NCBI GenBank assembly: GCA_963756495.1
Contig: CAVWNS010000009.1
Coordinates: 682,001 to 746,000, forward strand
Reading direction: 5' to 3'
Length of the DNA stretch: 64,000 nt
Source of the DNA: DATFDN01 sp963756495
GTDB lineage: Bacteria > Pseudomonadota > Alphaproteobacteria > Acetobacterales > Acetobacteraceae
Below are positions 7,579 through 17,018 of this stretch, one piece after another; position 1 is the stretch's first letter, and the number at the start of each line of letters is the position of its first letter. Both the position numbers and the translations under genes were made by a program. The notes beneath the pieces were generated by a model. That model did no database searches. It was given only the letters and a program-made list of their open reading frames with translations, and was not told where the DNA came from.

Positions 7579-8790
7579 ATGTCCAGCGGGACAGAAGCCG
7601 CGCCAGTCACCGCCAGCCGGTTGCATGTGACCGTCACGGTGCTCTGCGGGATGGTGCTGTTCCTGGAGGGCTACGACATCGCGGCGATCGCGTTCGCCAT
7701 CCCCTCGCTGGTGGATGCCTGGCACGTGCGCCCGGCGGCGTTCACCCTGGCGCAGACCGGCGGCAGCGTCGGGCTGCTGTGCGGCGCGCTCGGCTTCGGC
7801 CTGCTCGGCGACCGGCTGGGCCGCAAGCCAGTGCTGATCGGCGCGGCCGCGGTGTTCGGGCTGTTCACCCTGCTTTGCGCCCTCGCCGGCTCGCCCGACC
7901 AGTTGGCCTTGCTGCGCTTCCTGACCGGGCTTGGGCTCGGCGGCGGCATTCCGCTGGCCATCGCGCTGGCCTCGGACTGCGCGCCGCCCGGCAGCCAGGG
8001 GCGGCTGGTGATCCTGATGAGCGCCGGCGTGTCGATCGGCAACACGGTGGGCGGGCTGCTCGCGACGCAGCTCGTCACGCGCTTCGGCTGGCCGTGGATC
8101 TTCGTCGTGGGCGGCCTGCTGCCGCTGCTGCTGTGCGCGGTCCTGGCGGTGCGCCTGCCGGGCGCGAGCGCGCTGCCGCCGGTACGCCGGCAGGCCAATC
8201 CGGTGGGCGCCCTCTTCCGCGGCGGACTGGCGCCGACGACGGCCCTGCTGTGGACCATGAATTTGCTCAACCTGCTCGGAAACTACCTGATCCTGCTGTG
8301 GCTGCCGGCCATCCTGCACAACGCCGGCATTTCGGCGGAGCGATCGATTCTCGGAGGGACATTATACGCGGTGGGTGGGATTGTCGGCGCCCTGGCCACC
8401 GCCCCGCTGGTGGATCGGCTGGGCCCGGAGCGCGTGCTGACCCGTGGTCTGGCGCTGGGCGCCGTCGCGGTGCTGGCGATCGGGCTGTTCGCGCCGGGCC
8501 CCTGGCTGCTCGCCCTGCTGATCCTGCTGGCCGGCATCGGCACCGGCGGCTGCCAGCACGGGATCAACGCGCTGTCAGGGCGCGTCTATCCACCGCCGAT
8601 CCGCGCCACGGGCGCCGGCTGGGCGCTCGGCGCGGGCCGCATCGGCATGATCGCCGGCCCGACCTTGGGCGGCGTGATGCTGGCCCTGGGCGCGACCGGC
8701 AACGCGATCTTCCTCGCCGCCGCCCTGCCCGCGGCCGGAACGACGTTCGCGATGGCGGCGCTGGGACGGCTGCGGGGGCGGGCGGCATGA
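7579..8790 (+). CDS. MFS transporter, aromatic acid:H+ symporter type
   Basis: A 403-residue major facilitator with about twelve hydrophobic segments. The first helix carries LEGYDIAAIAFAIP, like the FDGFD motif of BenK/PcaK-type symporters. The loop 2-3 signature is GLLGDRLGRKPVL. The family imports aromatic acids with protons across the inner membrane. A clear RBS (gggagg, 7564-7570) precedes the ATG. Position after two aromatic monooxygenases suggests it imports their substrate. Other MFS drug or metabolite exporters are possible but fit the motifs less well. Confidence 0.85.
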   Translation: MSSGTEAAPVTASRLHVTVTVLCGMVLFLEGYDIAAIAFAIPSLVDAWHVRPAAFTLAQTGGSVGLLCGALGFGLLGDRLGRKPVLIGAAAVFGLFTLLCALAGSPDQLALLRFLTGLGLGGGIPLAIALASDCAPPGSQGRLVILMSAGVSIGNTVGGLLATQLVTRFGWPWIFVVGGLLPLLLCAVLAVRLPGASALPPVRRQANPVGALFRGGLAPTTALLWTMNLLNLLGNYLILLWLPAILHNAGISAERSILGGTLYAVGGIVGALATAPLVDRLGPERVLTRGLALGAVAVLAIGLFAPGPWLLALLILLAGIGTGGCQHGINALSGRVYPPPIRATGAGWALGAGRIGMIAGPTLGGVMLALGATGNAIFLAAALPAAGTTFAMAALGRLRGRAA

Positions 8791-8886
8791 TACGAGGCGG
8801 GCTGTTCACCCGTTACTGGCTGGACGACGGAATCCGGCAAACCGACCAGGTCCCGCGCCGTCAATTCCGGCCAGGTCGCTGGGTTC

Positions 8887-11800
8887 ATGGCCGAGGTCGC
8901 GGCCCGATGGACCGCGCTCGCCGCGATGGCGAGGCCGAGCGAGGCCGAGACCGAGAGCGAATTCATCTATCCCATCCTGGACCGGCTGGAATGGGAGCGC
9001 CTGCCGCAGCCGATGCTGAGCAAGAGCCGTCGTGACGTGAGCGACGAGTTGCTGTTCCTGACCCCGGCGGCCAAGGTGGCGGCGCGGGCGCTTGCCGACA
9101 ACGCGGCGCGATTCCGGCACGGCGTCGTCGTGGTGGAGAACGAGGCGCGCGACACGCTGCTCGATCGCGCCAAGGGGCAGGCGGAGACGCCGTCGAACCA
9201 GATCCTGCGCTATCTGAAACGGTCCGACGGCATTCCCGGAACCACGGTGCGCTGGGGCCTGCTGACCAATGGCCGCTTCTGGCGCCTTTACTTCACCGGC
9301 GCGCGCCAGCGCGATGAGGACTTCGTCGAGCTTGAACTGCCGGCGTTGCTCGGTCCCCTGCGCCCGCCAGTGCCGGAGGGCGCGGATGACTGGCATTGGG
9401 CACGCGTGTTCCTGCTGCTGTTCGGGCGCGACTCCTATGCGGCCGACCCGCAAGGGCGCACGTTCTTCGACGAATCGCGGGTCGAGGGCCGGCGTTTCGA
9501 GGAGCGGATCACCGACAGCCTCTCGGAAGCGGTGTTCGACCGGGTGTTCCCCGAACTCGTCGAGGCGCTGGCGAGGTCCGATCCGCGTCGCGCGCCAGCG
9601 GACGCAAGCTGGCGCGCCGAGGTAAAGGAGGCGGCGCTCATCCTGCTGTTCCGCTTCCTGTTCATCCTCTACGCCGAGGATCGCGGGCTGCTGCCGGTCG
9701 GCAACGCCGGATACCGGGAGCACTCGTTCCAGCACCTGCGCGCGGATGCCGAGAAGGTGGCGGACGGACGCCTGGCCGTGCGCGCCGGCGGCGGCATCTG
9801 GTGGGCGCGTATCCGCGACCTGTTCGACGCCATCAAGCATGGCAGCACCGAGTTGGGTCTGCCCGAATACAATGGCGGCCTATTCGACGACGCCACGCAC
9901 CCGCTGCTGGGCCGGGTCGTCCTGCCCGATACCCTGCTGGCCCGGATGCTCGATGACCTGTCGCGCGCCGAGGTGGAGGGGCGGCGCCGGTTCATCAACT
10001 ACCGCGACCTAACGGTGCAGCAATTGGGCGCGATCTACGAGCGCCTGCTGGAGCGCGACGTGGTGGCGGATGGCGCCAAGGTTGGGGTGGCGGCGAATGC
10101 CGTCGCGCGCCATCGCGCCGGCTCGTTCTTCACCACCGACAAGCTCGTGCAGTTGATCCTGGGGCGCGCGGTCGGCCCGCTGCTGGAGCAGGCGCGCACC
10201 AGGTTCCGCGCCAAGCTGGCGGCGCTGGAGCGGGACCGGCGGCCGGTTGCCGAGAAACTGGCCGATCTGCGACGCGATGACCCGGCGATGGCCTTCGTCG
10301 GCTTGCGTATCTGCGACCCGGCCATGGGATCGGGGCATTTTCTTGTGTCGCTGGTGGATCATCTGGCGGTGGAGACGCTGGCGGCGATGGCGGAAGCGAG
10401 TGGGGCGGTGACGTGGGCCGAATATCGTTCCCCTCTGGCCGAGCGCATCGGCGCCATTCGCGCGCATATCCGCCAGGAGTTTGCACGCCACGGGTGGGAG
10501 GTGCGCGAGGAGCATCTGGATGACCGCGCGCTGCTGCGGCGGATCATCCTGAAACGGTGCGTTTATGGCGTTGATTCCAACCCGCTGGCAGTGGAGCTGG
10601 CGAAGCTCGCGCTGTGGCTGCACTGCTTCACGGTGGGTGCGCCGCTGTCGTTCCTCGATCATCATCTGCGGACAGGCGACAGCCTGCTGGGGGAGCGGGT
10701 CGGCGAGGTGTTGCGCGAGCATGGACTGCTTGCAGCGCCGAGCAGCGTGCGAAGCGCGCTGAATGCCTCCTCCTTCATGGCGCGGGTGGAGGAACTGACC
10801 GACGCCGACATCGGCGAGGTGAAGGAGAGCGTCTCGGCCTTCGCCGAGGCCGAGACGATGACCGCCGAACTGCGCCGCTTCCTTGACTTCTACCACGCCG
10901 GGCGATGGGCGGCGCCGGGGCTGGAGATGTTCGGCGCGCGCGCCTTCCTTGACGGCAAGTATGGCGATCCGGTGCGGATCATCGCCGGCGACGAGGCGCC
11001 ACGCGATTCGGGTGAGAGCGTGGCCAGAATCGGCAAGCAGCCTGTGGATGCCGCCGCGACGTTCGCGGCTTTCCAGAAGTGGTTCGCGCGCGTCCCCGCG
11101 CTCGCGGCCGAGCGGCGGCTGTTGCACTGGCAGCCGGCGTTTCCGGGCGTGTGGACGGAGTGGGAGGGCTTCGACCCGCGCGGCGGGTTCGACGCGGTGG
11201 TTGGCAATCCGCCCTATGTGCGCCAGGAGCACATCAAGGCAGTGAAGCCGGCGCTGGAAGGGCTGTATGCGACCTATGGCGGTGTCGCCGACCTGTATGT
11301 GTATTTTATCGAGCAGGGGCTGCGACTGCTCCGCAAGGGCGGATACCTTTCCTTTGTCGTCACCAACAAATGGCTGAAGGCGGGGTATGCCGAGAAGCTG
11401 CGCGGAATGCTCGCGCGCGAGGCCTGGGTGGAGCAGGTGATCGACTTCGGCCACGCCAAGGGCTTCTTTCCCGATGCCGACGTGATGCCCTGCGTGTTCG
11501 TTGCCCGCCGTCCCAATTTCGCAGAGGAGGCGCCCCGGGAGACCGCCATCGCGGTGATCCCGCGCGACGCGGTGGACATGACGCGGCTGGAGGCGCAGGT
11601 GCGGGCGGCAACGTTCTCGGTGCCGCGCACGCGATTGGACAAGGCGGGCTGGCTGCTGGAATCGCCCGAGGTAGCGGCCCTGATGGACAAGATCAGGCGC
11701 GCGGGGCTGCCGCTGAAGGAGTACGCGGGCGTCAGTCCGATGTACGGCATCAAGACCGGGCTGAATGAGGCGTTCGTGATCGACGGCGCCACCCGCGAGC

Positions 11801-12780
11801 GGCTAATCGCGGCGGACGCGCGAAGTGAAGAGATCATCAAGCCGTATCTGCGCGGGCAGGACATCGACCGCTGGGCGTCGGCGTGGGCCGGACAGTGGAT
11901 GATCGTGCTCGCGTCAAGCGCCAATCGCCGCTGGCCGTGGAGCGGCGAAACGGATCTCACGCGGGCAGAGCCGGTGTTCGCCGAAACGTATCCGGCCATC
12001 CACGCTCACATGATGACGCATCGCGTGAAGCTCGTGGCGAGACAGGATCAGGGGCGGTTCTTTTGGGAACTGCGGGAGTGTGCATATTACCGGCATTTTC
12101 AGCGCCCGAAAATCCTCTATCAAGTTATTCAATATCATCCACAATTCAGCCTCGATAGATCCGAGTCTCTCTCAAACGACAAGACCTTTTTTCTCCCCAG
12201 CGACGACGCTTGGCTTCTCACAACCCTGAACTCACCGCTTCTGTGGTGGTTCAACTGGCGGCATCTGGTGCATTTGAAGGATGAGGCGTTGAACGCGCTC
12301 GGCTATCTGATGGAAGTCGTGCCGATCGCTGGGGTGCGTAAGCACGGCGAGGTGGAGGCGGCGGCCAACGCTTTGCACGCGATCCGCACCGCTACGCACG
12401 AAACCGCACGAACGCTCGCCGACTGGTATCGCCACGACCTCGACATCCCCACCATCCCGACCGCGCTGCGCGAGCCGTTCGGCCTCGATGCCGACCGGTT
12501 CATCGCCGCCATCCGCAAGGCGCGCGGCAAGGCAATGCTCGGCACCGCCGCCATCCAGCACATCCGGGCCGAGCACGCGCGCCTGGTAGCACCCCTCGCG
12601 CGAAGATTGGCGGAGGCGGAACGGCTGGAGCGGCTTCTGTCCGATCTGGTGAACGAGGCCTACGGCCTCCCGGCGGAGGACGTCGCGCTGATGTGGCGCA
12701 CCGCGCCGCCGCGCATGCCGATCGCCGAGACGCCCACTTCCCCCCATCATCGATGGGAAGAGGTGGCTCCGAGCGCATAG
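8887..12780 (+). CDS. Type IIG-like restriction-modification protein (Eco57I-type methylase)
   Basis: A 1297-residue protein. The N-terminal 140 residues resemble the nuclease/TNGxxWxLY region of fused restriction-modification enzymes (LLTNGRFWRLY is clear). The N6-adenine methyltransferase motifs follow: motif X (GSFFTTDKLVQLIL, near 411), motif I (DPAMGSGHFLVSL, near 476) and motif IV (GNPPYV, near 774). The large gap between motifs I and IV is typical of Eco57I-like and PglX-like enzymes. A TaqI-C-like target recognition region starts near PYLRGQDIDRW. The expected nuclease E-x-K appears as VVVENEARD, lacking the lysine. No specificity subunit, separate nuclease or BREX gene is nearby, so it stands alone. 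Confidence 0.85.
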   Translation: MAEVAARWTALAAMARPSEAETESEFIYPILDRLEWERLPQPMLSKSRRDVSDELLFLTPAAKVAARALADNAARFRHGVVVVENEARDTLLDRAKGQAETPSNQILRYLKRSDGIPGTTVRWGLLTNGRFWRLYFTGARQRDEDFVELELPALLGPLRPPVPEGADDWHWARVFLLLFGRDSYAADPQGRTFFDESRVEGRRFEERITDSLSEAVFDRVFPELVEALARSDPRRAPADASWRAEVKEAALILLFRFLFILYAEDRGLLPVGNAGYREHSFQHLRADAEKVADGRLAVRAGGGIWWARIRDLFDAIKHGSTELGLPEYNGGLFDDATHPLLGRVVLPDTLLARMLDDLSRAEVEGRRRFINYRDLTVQQLGAIYERLLERDVVADGAKVGVAANAVARHRAGSFFTTDKLVQLILGRAVGPLLEQARTRFRAKLAALERDRRPVAEKLADLRRDDPAMAFVGLRICDPAMGSGHFLVSLVDHLAVETLAAMAEASGAVTWAEYRSPLAERIGAIRAHIRQEFARHGWEVREEHLDDRALLRRIILKRCVYGVDSNPLAVELAKLALWLHCFTVGAPLSFLDHHLRTGDSLLGERVGEVLREHGLLAAPSSVRSALNASSFMARVEELTDADIGEVKESVSAFAEAETMTAELRRFLDFYHAGRWAAPGLEMFGARAFLDGKYGDPVRIIAGDEAPRDSGESVARIGKQPVDAAATFAAFQKWFARVPALAAERRLLHWQPAFPGVWTEWEGFDPRGGFDAVVGNPPYVRQEHIKAVKPALEGLYATYGGVADLYVYFIEQGLRLLRKGGYLSFVVTNKWLKAGYAEKLRGMLAREAWVEQVIDFGHAKGFFPDADVMPCVFVARRPNFAEEAPRETAIAVIPRDAVDMTRLEAQVRAATFSVPRTRLDKAGWLLESPEVAALMDKIRRAGLPLKEYAGVSPMYGIKTGLNEAFVIDGATRERLIAADARSEEIIKPYLRGQDIDRWASAWAGQWMIVLASSANRRWPWSGETDLTRAEPVFAETYPAIHAHMMTHRVKLVARQDQGRFFWELRECAYYRHFQRPKILYQVIQYHPQFSLDRSESLSNDKTFFLPSDDAWLLTTLNSPLLWWFNWRHLVHLKDEALNALGYLMEVVPIAGVRKHGEVEAAANALHAIRTATHETARTLADWYRHDLDIPTIPTALREPFGLDADRFIAAIRKARGKAMLGTAAIQHIRAEHARLVAPLARRLAEAERLERLLSDLVNEAYGLPAEDVALMWRTAPPRMPIAETPTSPHHRWEEVAPSA

Positions 12781-13172
12781 GAACCCCAGGCCACGAAGTA
12801 CGCGGTCCAGGCTCGCGTCTCGCCAATGCCAGCCGGAGCACCGGAATCGGCGCCAGCCAGGCAAGTCACCAGACCTCGCCGAGATTGAGCGAGAGGAAGA
12901 AACCGGACGCGCTCGACCGCGTGCACAGGATCGCCGTCATGCGGCATTCGCTCGCCTGATTGGAACCACAGCCCTCAATGGAAGGCGCATCTGCGTAGCA
13001 CACCGGATCACGGCTGGGGTCGGCGTGAGCATCATCCCCGCCTCGCCCGATAGAGTGTCTCGTAGCCGCCAGGGCAGTGCCGGGAGTATCGATCGCAGCG
13101 GCGTTACTTGCATGATGATAGTTAAGCCACATATGCTTGCACCATGCTAGTCACCTCCCTGGCGAGGCATCC
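12781..13172. other. Intergenic region without a supported gene
   Basis: About 390 bases between the methyltransferase and the HxlR regulator. The only reading frame of note is on the minus strand (12866-13132, 88 codons), with a cysteine-containing segment (CGSNQASECRMTAILC) faintly reminiscent of small DUF3551-type secreted proteins. It has no signal peptide, no RBS and no recognisable full domain. The stretch near 13110-13150 is less GC-rich and probably holds the promoter of the regulator operon. Confidence 0.4.
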
Positions 13173-13709
13173 ATGCGACGCACCAGCTTCGGCAACCTCC
13201 AATGTCCCATCGCCCGCAGCCTGGAGCGGGTGGGCGAGTGGTGGAGCATCCTAATCCTGCGCGACGCCTTCCTGGGATCGACGCGGTTCGAGCAGTTCCA
13301 GAAGAACCTCGATATCGCGCCCAACATGCTGACGCGACGGCTCACCGCCCTGGTGGAGTCCGGGCTGCTGGAGCGGCGCCGCTACAGCGAGCGGCCGCCG
13401 CGCGACGAATACGTGTTGACCGAGCGCGGCCGGGATTTCCGACCGGTGCTGTGGGCCATGCTGGCGTGGGGAAACAAGCACTTCGCCCCGGAGGGGCCGA
13501 GCGTCGTCATCGTCGATGAGGAGACCGGCGCACTGGCCGACCCGGTCATGGTCGATCGGATCAGCGGGCGACCGCTGACCGCGCCGTCTTTCAGGACGGC
13601 GGCCGGGCCTGCGGCCGACGAGCGCACGCGCCGACGCCACGCCGAGCCTGGCGCTGGACAACAGCGCGCCAACAGCGCGACCGGCCGTCAGTCCCCGAGG
13701 CGATCATGA
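13173..13709 (+). CDS. HxlR-family transcriptional regulator
   Basis: A 178-residue winged-helix regulator. The N-terminal 110 residues match the HxlR pattern: the conserved cysteine after the start (LQCPIARSLE), the WWSILILRDAF helix, the recognition region (RFEQFQKNLDIAPNMLTRRLTALVE cut short here) and a wing (RPPRDEYVLTERG). Some family members sense electrophiles or redox changes through this cysteine. The start at 13173 is preferred over an upstream ATG for its RBS and domain alignment. It overlaps the membrane fusion gene by ATGA, so it probably controls the efflux operon. The C-terminal 40 residues are low-complexity. Confidence 0.88.
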   Translation: MRRTSFGNLQCPIARSLERVGEWWSILILRDAFLGSTRFEQFQKNLDIAPNMLTRRLTALVESGLLERRRYSERPPRDEYVLTERGRDFRPVLWAMLAWGNKHFAPEGPSVVIVDEETGALADPVMVDRISGRPLTAPSFRTAAGPAADERTRRRHAEPGAGQQRANSATGRQSPRRS

Positions 13710-14812
13710 GCAGCACCGTCATCGAGCGGGAGTCGGTTACCGCCCCCGCAAAGAACAGGCCGCGATACGGGCTCAGGCAGTTGGCGATCGCCGGTGCGGC
13801 GCTTGCCGTTGCCACAGGCGCCGGCTGGTACGGATACGACTGGTGGACGACGGGGCGCTTCATCGAAACCACCGACGACGCCTATGTCGGCGGCAACGTC
13901 ACCACGATCTCGCCGCATGTCGCCGGATTCATCGACCGGATACGGGTCGCCGACAACGAGCAGGTGCACGCGGGCGAGATCCTGATCCAGCTCGACCAAC
14001 GTGATTTCCAGGCAGCATTCGAACGCGCCCAGGCGATCGTCGCGCAACGGGCGGCGACGCTCGCCAGCCTGTACGCGAGACGCATGCTCCAGCAATCGGC
14101 GATCCAGCAGGCCGTCGCCGACCTCGCGGCGAAGGGCGCCCAGGCGGCCTTCACCGGCGAGGACGCGCAGCGCTATTCCAGCCTGGAACAGACGAGCGCG
14201 GGGTCACGACAGAACGCGCAGAGGACACGCGCGGCCGATCAGCAGGCCCGCTCCGCCGTCGTGTCGTCGCAGGCGGGACTGGAGGCGGCCCGCCAGCAGC
14301 TGAACGTGCTCGACACGGAGATCATCGAAGCCCGTGCGGCGATCGCCCAGGCTCAATCCGATCTTCAGACGGCCGGACTGAATCTCGGCTACACCGAGAT
14401 CCGCGCGCCGGTGGACGGTTTCGTCGGCAACCGCGCGGCACAGGTCGGGGCCTACGTCTCCGAGGGCGCCACCCTGCTCTCCGTCATCCCGGCACGCGGG
14501 CTGTGGGTCGATGCGAATTTCAAGGAGGACCAGCTAGCCCGCATCATCGCGGGCCAGCCGGCGATGGCGGTCGCCGACGTCGTGCCGGGGCACGCGTTGC
14601 GCGGCCACGTCCTCAGCCTCGCCCCCGGCACCGGCGCGATCTTCAGCGTCATCCCGCCGGAGAACGCCACCGGGAACTTCACCAAGATCGTGCAGCGCGT
14701 TCCGGTACGGATCGCGCTCGATGCCGGTGACGCGACGCTCGGCACGCTGCGCCCGGGCCTGTCGGTGACGGTGAGCGTGAACACGCGCACGGACCGGGCG
14801 CGCGTGCCATGA
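13706..14812 (+). CDS. HlyD/EmrA-family membrane fusion protein
   Basis: A 368-residue periplasmic adaptor. It has one N-terminal transmembrane helix (about 25-45), a biotinyl-lipoyl half motif with TTDDAYVGGNVT typical of EmrA, an alpha-helical hairpin of about 100 residues rich in A, Q and R, and a second lipoyl half (YTEIRAPVDGFVG) leading into a beta-barrel domain. It links the inner-membrane transporter to an outer-membrane channel. Four-base overlaps on both sides place it in one operon with the regulator and the DHA2 pump. No TolC-like outer membrane gene is present in the window. Confidence 0.92.
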   Translation: MSSTVIERESVTAPAKNRPRYGLRQLAIAGAALAVATGAGWYGYDWWTTGRFIETTDDAYVGGNVTTISPHVAGFIDRIRVADNEQVHAGEILIQLDQRDFQAAFERAQAIVAQRAATLASLYARRMLQQSAIQQAVADLAAKGAQAAFTGEDAQRYSSLEQTSAGSRQNAQRTRAADQQARSAVVSSQAGLEAARQQLNVLDTEIIEARAAIAQAQSDLQTAGLNLGYTEIRAPVDGFVGNRAAQVGAYVSEGATLLSVIPARGLWVDANFKEDQLARIIAGQPAMAVADVVPGHALRGHVLSLAPGTGAIFSVIPPENATGNFTKIVQRVPVRIALDAGDATLGTLRPGLSVTVSVNTRTDRARVP

Positions 14813-16371
14813 CCGACGCCGCATCCCCGCCCTCGGCGCCCAGTATCCTGCCGTTCGTGGTGATGTGCGTGGGCATGTTCATCGCGCTGCTCGATATCCA
14901 GATCGTCGCCTCGTCCCTGCAGGACATCGGCGGCGGGCTGTCGGCCGCGCAGGATCAGATCAGCTGGGTGCAGACCGCCTACCTCATCGCCGAGATCATC
15001 ATGATCCCGCTATCGGGCTGGCTGACACGGGTGTTCTCGACGCGCTGGCTGTTCACCGTGTCGGCCGCCGGATTCACGCTAGCGAGCATGCTGTGCGGGC
15101 TCGCCTGGAACATCCAGAGCATGATCGTGTTCCGCGCGATGCAGGGGCTGCTCGGCGCCTCGATGATCCCGACGGTGTTCACCTCGTCGTTCTATTTCTT
15201 CCAGGGGCCGCGCCGGGTCTATTCCGCCGCCGTGGTCGGCACCATCGCCTCGATCGCGCCGGCGCTCGGACCGGTGATCGGCGGATGGATCACCGACACG
15301 CTGAACTGGCACTGGCTGTTCTACATCAACCTCGTGCCCGGCGTCGCGATCACGGTCCTGGTCCCGATCCTGGTCCGTATCGACGAGCCGAATTTGGCGC
15401 TGCTGCGGGGCGCCGATTATCTCGGGATCGTGCTGATGGCGATCGGCCTCGGCACCTTGGAATACGTGCTGGAGGAAGGCACGCGCTGGAACTGGTTCAG
15501 CGACGCCACCATCCGGGCCGGTGCCTGGATCGCAGGCGTTTCGCTGGTCCTGTTCGTCATCCGCAGCCTGCGCTTCAGCAACCCCGTCGTCGACCTGCGC
15601 GCGCTCGGCAACCGCAACTTCGCACTCGGCTGCGTGCTGTCGTTCATCACCGGCGTCGGCATGTTCACGACCATCTATCTGACGCCGCTGTTCCTCGGCT
15701 ATGTGCGCGGGTTCAGCGCCTGGCAGACCGGGACGGCGATCTTCTCGACCGGCGTCGCCTCCCTGGTGGGCACGCCAGTCTATATCGTTCTTGCCCGCAA
15801 GTTCGACCTGCGCTGGCTGATGATGTTCGGGCTCGCGTGCTTCGGGCTGTCGATGTGGAGCTTCAGCTTCATCACCCACGACTGGGGCGCCGCCCAGCTT
15901 TTCGTGCCGCAGATCCTGCGCGGCTTCCCGCAGGTCTTCGCCGTCGCTCCCAGCGTGAACCTCGGCCTCGGCAGCCTGCCGCCCGATCGCCTGAAATATG
16001 CCAGCGGGCTGTTCAACATGATGCGCAACCTGGGGGGCGCCGTCGGCATCGCGGTCAGCGCCGCGATCATCAACAACCGGACGAACGTCCATTTCCTCGC
16101 CATCGCATCCAACCTGACACCGGCCAACGGCGCCATGGAGCGGCTGCTGCACGGCATGGCGCAGCGCTACGGCACGGCTCTCGGCAGCCCGGGCGCGGGG
16201 CATGAAGCGGCCCTGAAGCACCTCTGGCAACTCGCGTATCGCGAGGCATCGACGCTGGCCTACGCCGACGCCTTCCGCGCCATCATGCTCGCCTTCGTGG
16301 TCGCGACCCTGCTGGTTCCGCTGATGCGCCAGGTGGTCGCACCGAAGGCGCCGACGGCGGGCGCGCACTGA
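14809..16371 (+). CDS. DHA2-family MFS drug efflux pump (EmrB-like)
   Basis: A 520-residue transporter with about fourteen hydrophobic segments, the DHA2 arrangement. The N-terminus has the family pattern MFIALLDIQIVASSLQDIGG in helix 1 and SWVQTAYLIAEI in helix 2. The helix 5 antiporter-type motif region is APALGPVIGGWI. With the EmrA-like adaptor it would export hydrophobic drugs or weak acids using the proton gradient. It starts inside the adaptor stop (ATGA). The substrate range is unknown. Confidence 0.92.
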   Translation: MTDAASPPSAPSILPFVVMCVGMFIALLDIQIVASSLQDIGGGLSAAQDQISWVQTAYLIAEIIMIPLSGWLTRVFSTRWLFTVSAAGFTLASMLCGLAWNIQSMIVFRAMQGLLGASMIPTVFTSSFYFFQGPRRVYSAAVVGTIASIAPALGPVIGGWITDTLNWHWLFYINLVPGVAITVLVPILVRIDEPNLALLRGADYLGIVLMAIGLGTLEYVLEEGTRWNWFSDATIRAGAWIAGVSLVLFVIRSLRFSNPVVDLRALGNRNFALGCVLSFITGVGMFTTIYLTPLFLGYVRGFSAWQTGTAIFSTGVASLVGTPVYIVLARKFDLRWLMMFGLACFGLSMWSFSFITHDWGAAQLFVPQILRGFPQVFAVAPSVNLGLGSLPPDRLKYASGLFNMMRNLGGAVGIAVSAAIINNRTNVHFLAIASNLTPANGAMERLLHGMAQRYGTALGSPGAGHEAALKHLWQLAYREASTLAYADAFRAIMLAFVVATLLVPLMRQVVAPKAPTAGAH

Positions 16372-16502
16372 AGGCGCACAGTCCCGCCTCGAGGCCGCCC
16401 AAGCCTGCGCGCCACGCTTAACTTCCGGTTCACGTCCGCGCGCTACACAGGACGCGCGGGTCCAGCGGCGGCGCGCGGCAACCCCGTGGGAGATGGAGCG
16501 AA

Positions 16503-17014
16503 TTGGCCACAGCAGCGCATCGGGTGCGGCCTTGCCTGCATGGCATCGCCCGCGACCGCCGCGGCACGACCGCACTGGAGTTCGCGATCACCGGCTTGGC
16601 CTTCTTCGGCCTTCTCCTGTTCGTCTTCAGTCTCGCGTTCCGGCTCTACGTGCAGGTGGCATTGGATTACGCGAGCGGCCGTGCCGCCCGCCTGCTCGCC
16701 GTCAACAGCACGCAAAGCCTGTCGTCGAACAAGAACCATTTCCAGACGGTCACGTTCTGCCCTCAGTTATCGGCGTTCCTGGCCTGCGCCAACGTGACGA
16801 TTTCCCTGGCGAGCGTCACCGATTACCGCAACGCCTCGTCGGTCGGCGGGACCGGGCCGGCGCCCTTCAATCCCGGACAGGGCGGCAGCCTGATGCTGCT
16901 GCGGGCCACCTACAGCCTGCCGGCGCTCGAGCTGGCCGATGCCCGACGGACGGTGCCTCGGGCGGGTTCGGCGCCTCGGTCACGTCCGCCTATCCGTATC
17001 AGAACGAATACTAG
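16503..17014 (+). CDS. TadE-like pseudopilin, first copy, frameshifted
   Basis: A TadE-type minor pilin: basic N-terminus, then RDRRGTTALEFAITGLAFFG, the RGxxALEF signature of class III pseudopilins processed by the Tad prepilin peptidase, and a single hydrophobic helix. The start is a TTG with upstream ggag. As read, the frame runs on into the next gene. Adding one C to the run at 16942-16944 restores a C-terminus (GASGGFGASVTSAYPYQNEY) and a stop at 17012-17014, five bases before the second TadE start. The repaired product is about 170 residues. Confidence 0.75.
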
Positions 17015-17018
17015 GGCG

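Noticed and set aside
8887..12780. BREX PglX or DISARM methylase
   Set aside because: No brx, pglZ, drm or helicase genes flank it; the neighbours are an MFS transporter and an HxlR regulator, so it is a stand-alone enzyme.
12866..13132. Small DUF3551-like secreted protein on the minus strand
   Set aside because: Only a cysteine pattern is suggestive; there is no signal peptide or RBS and no full domain.
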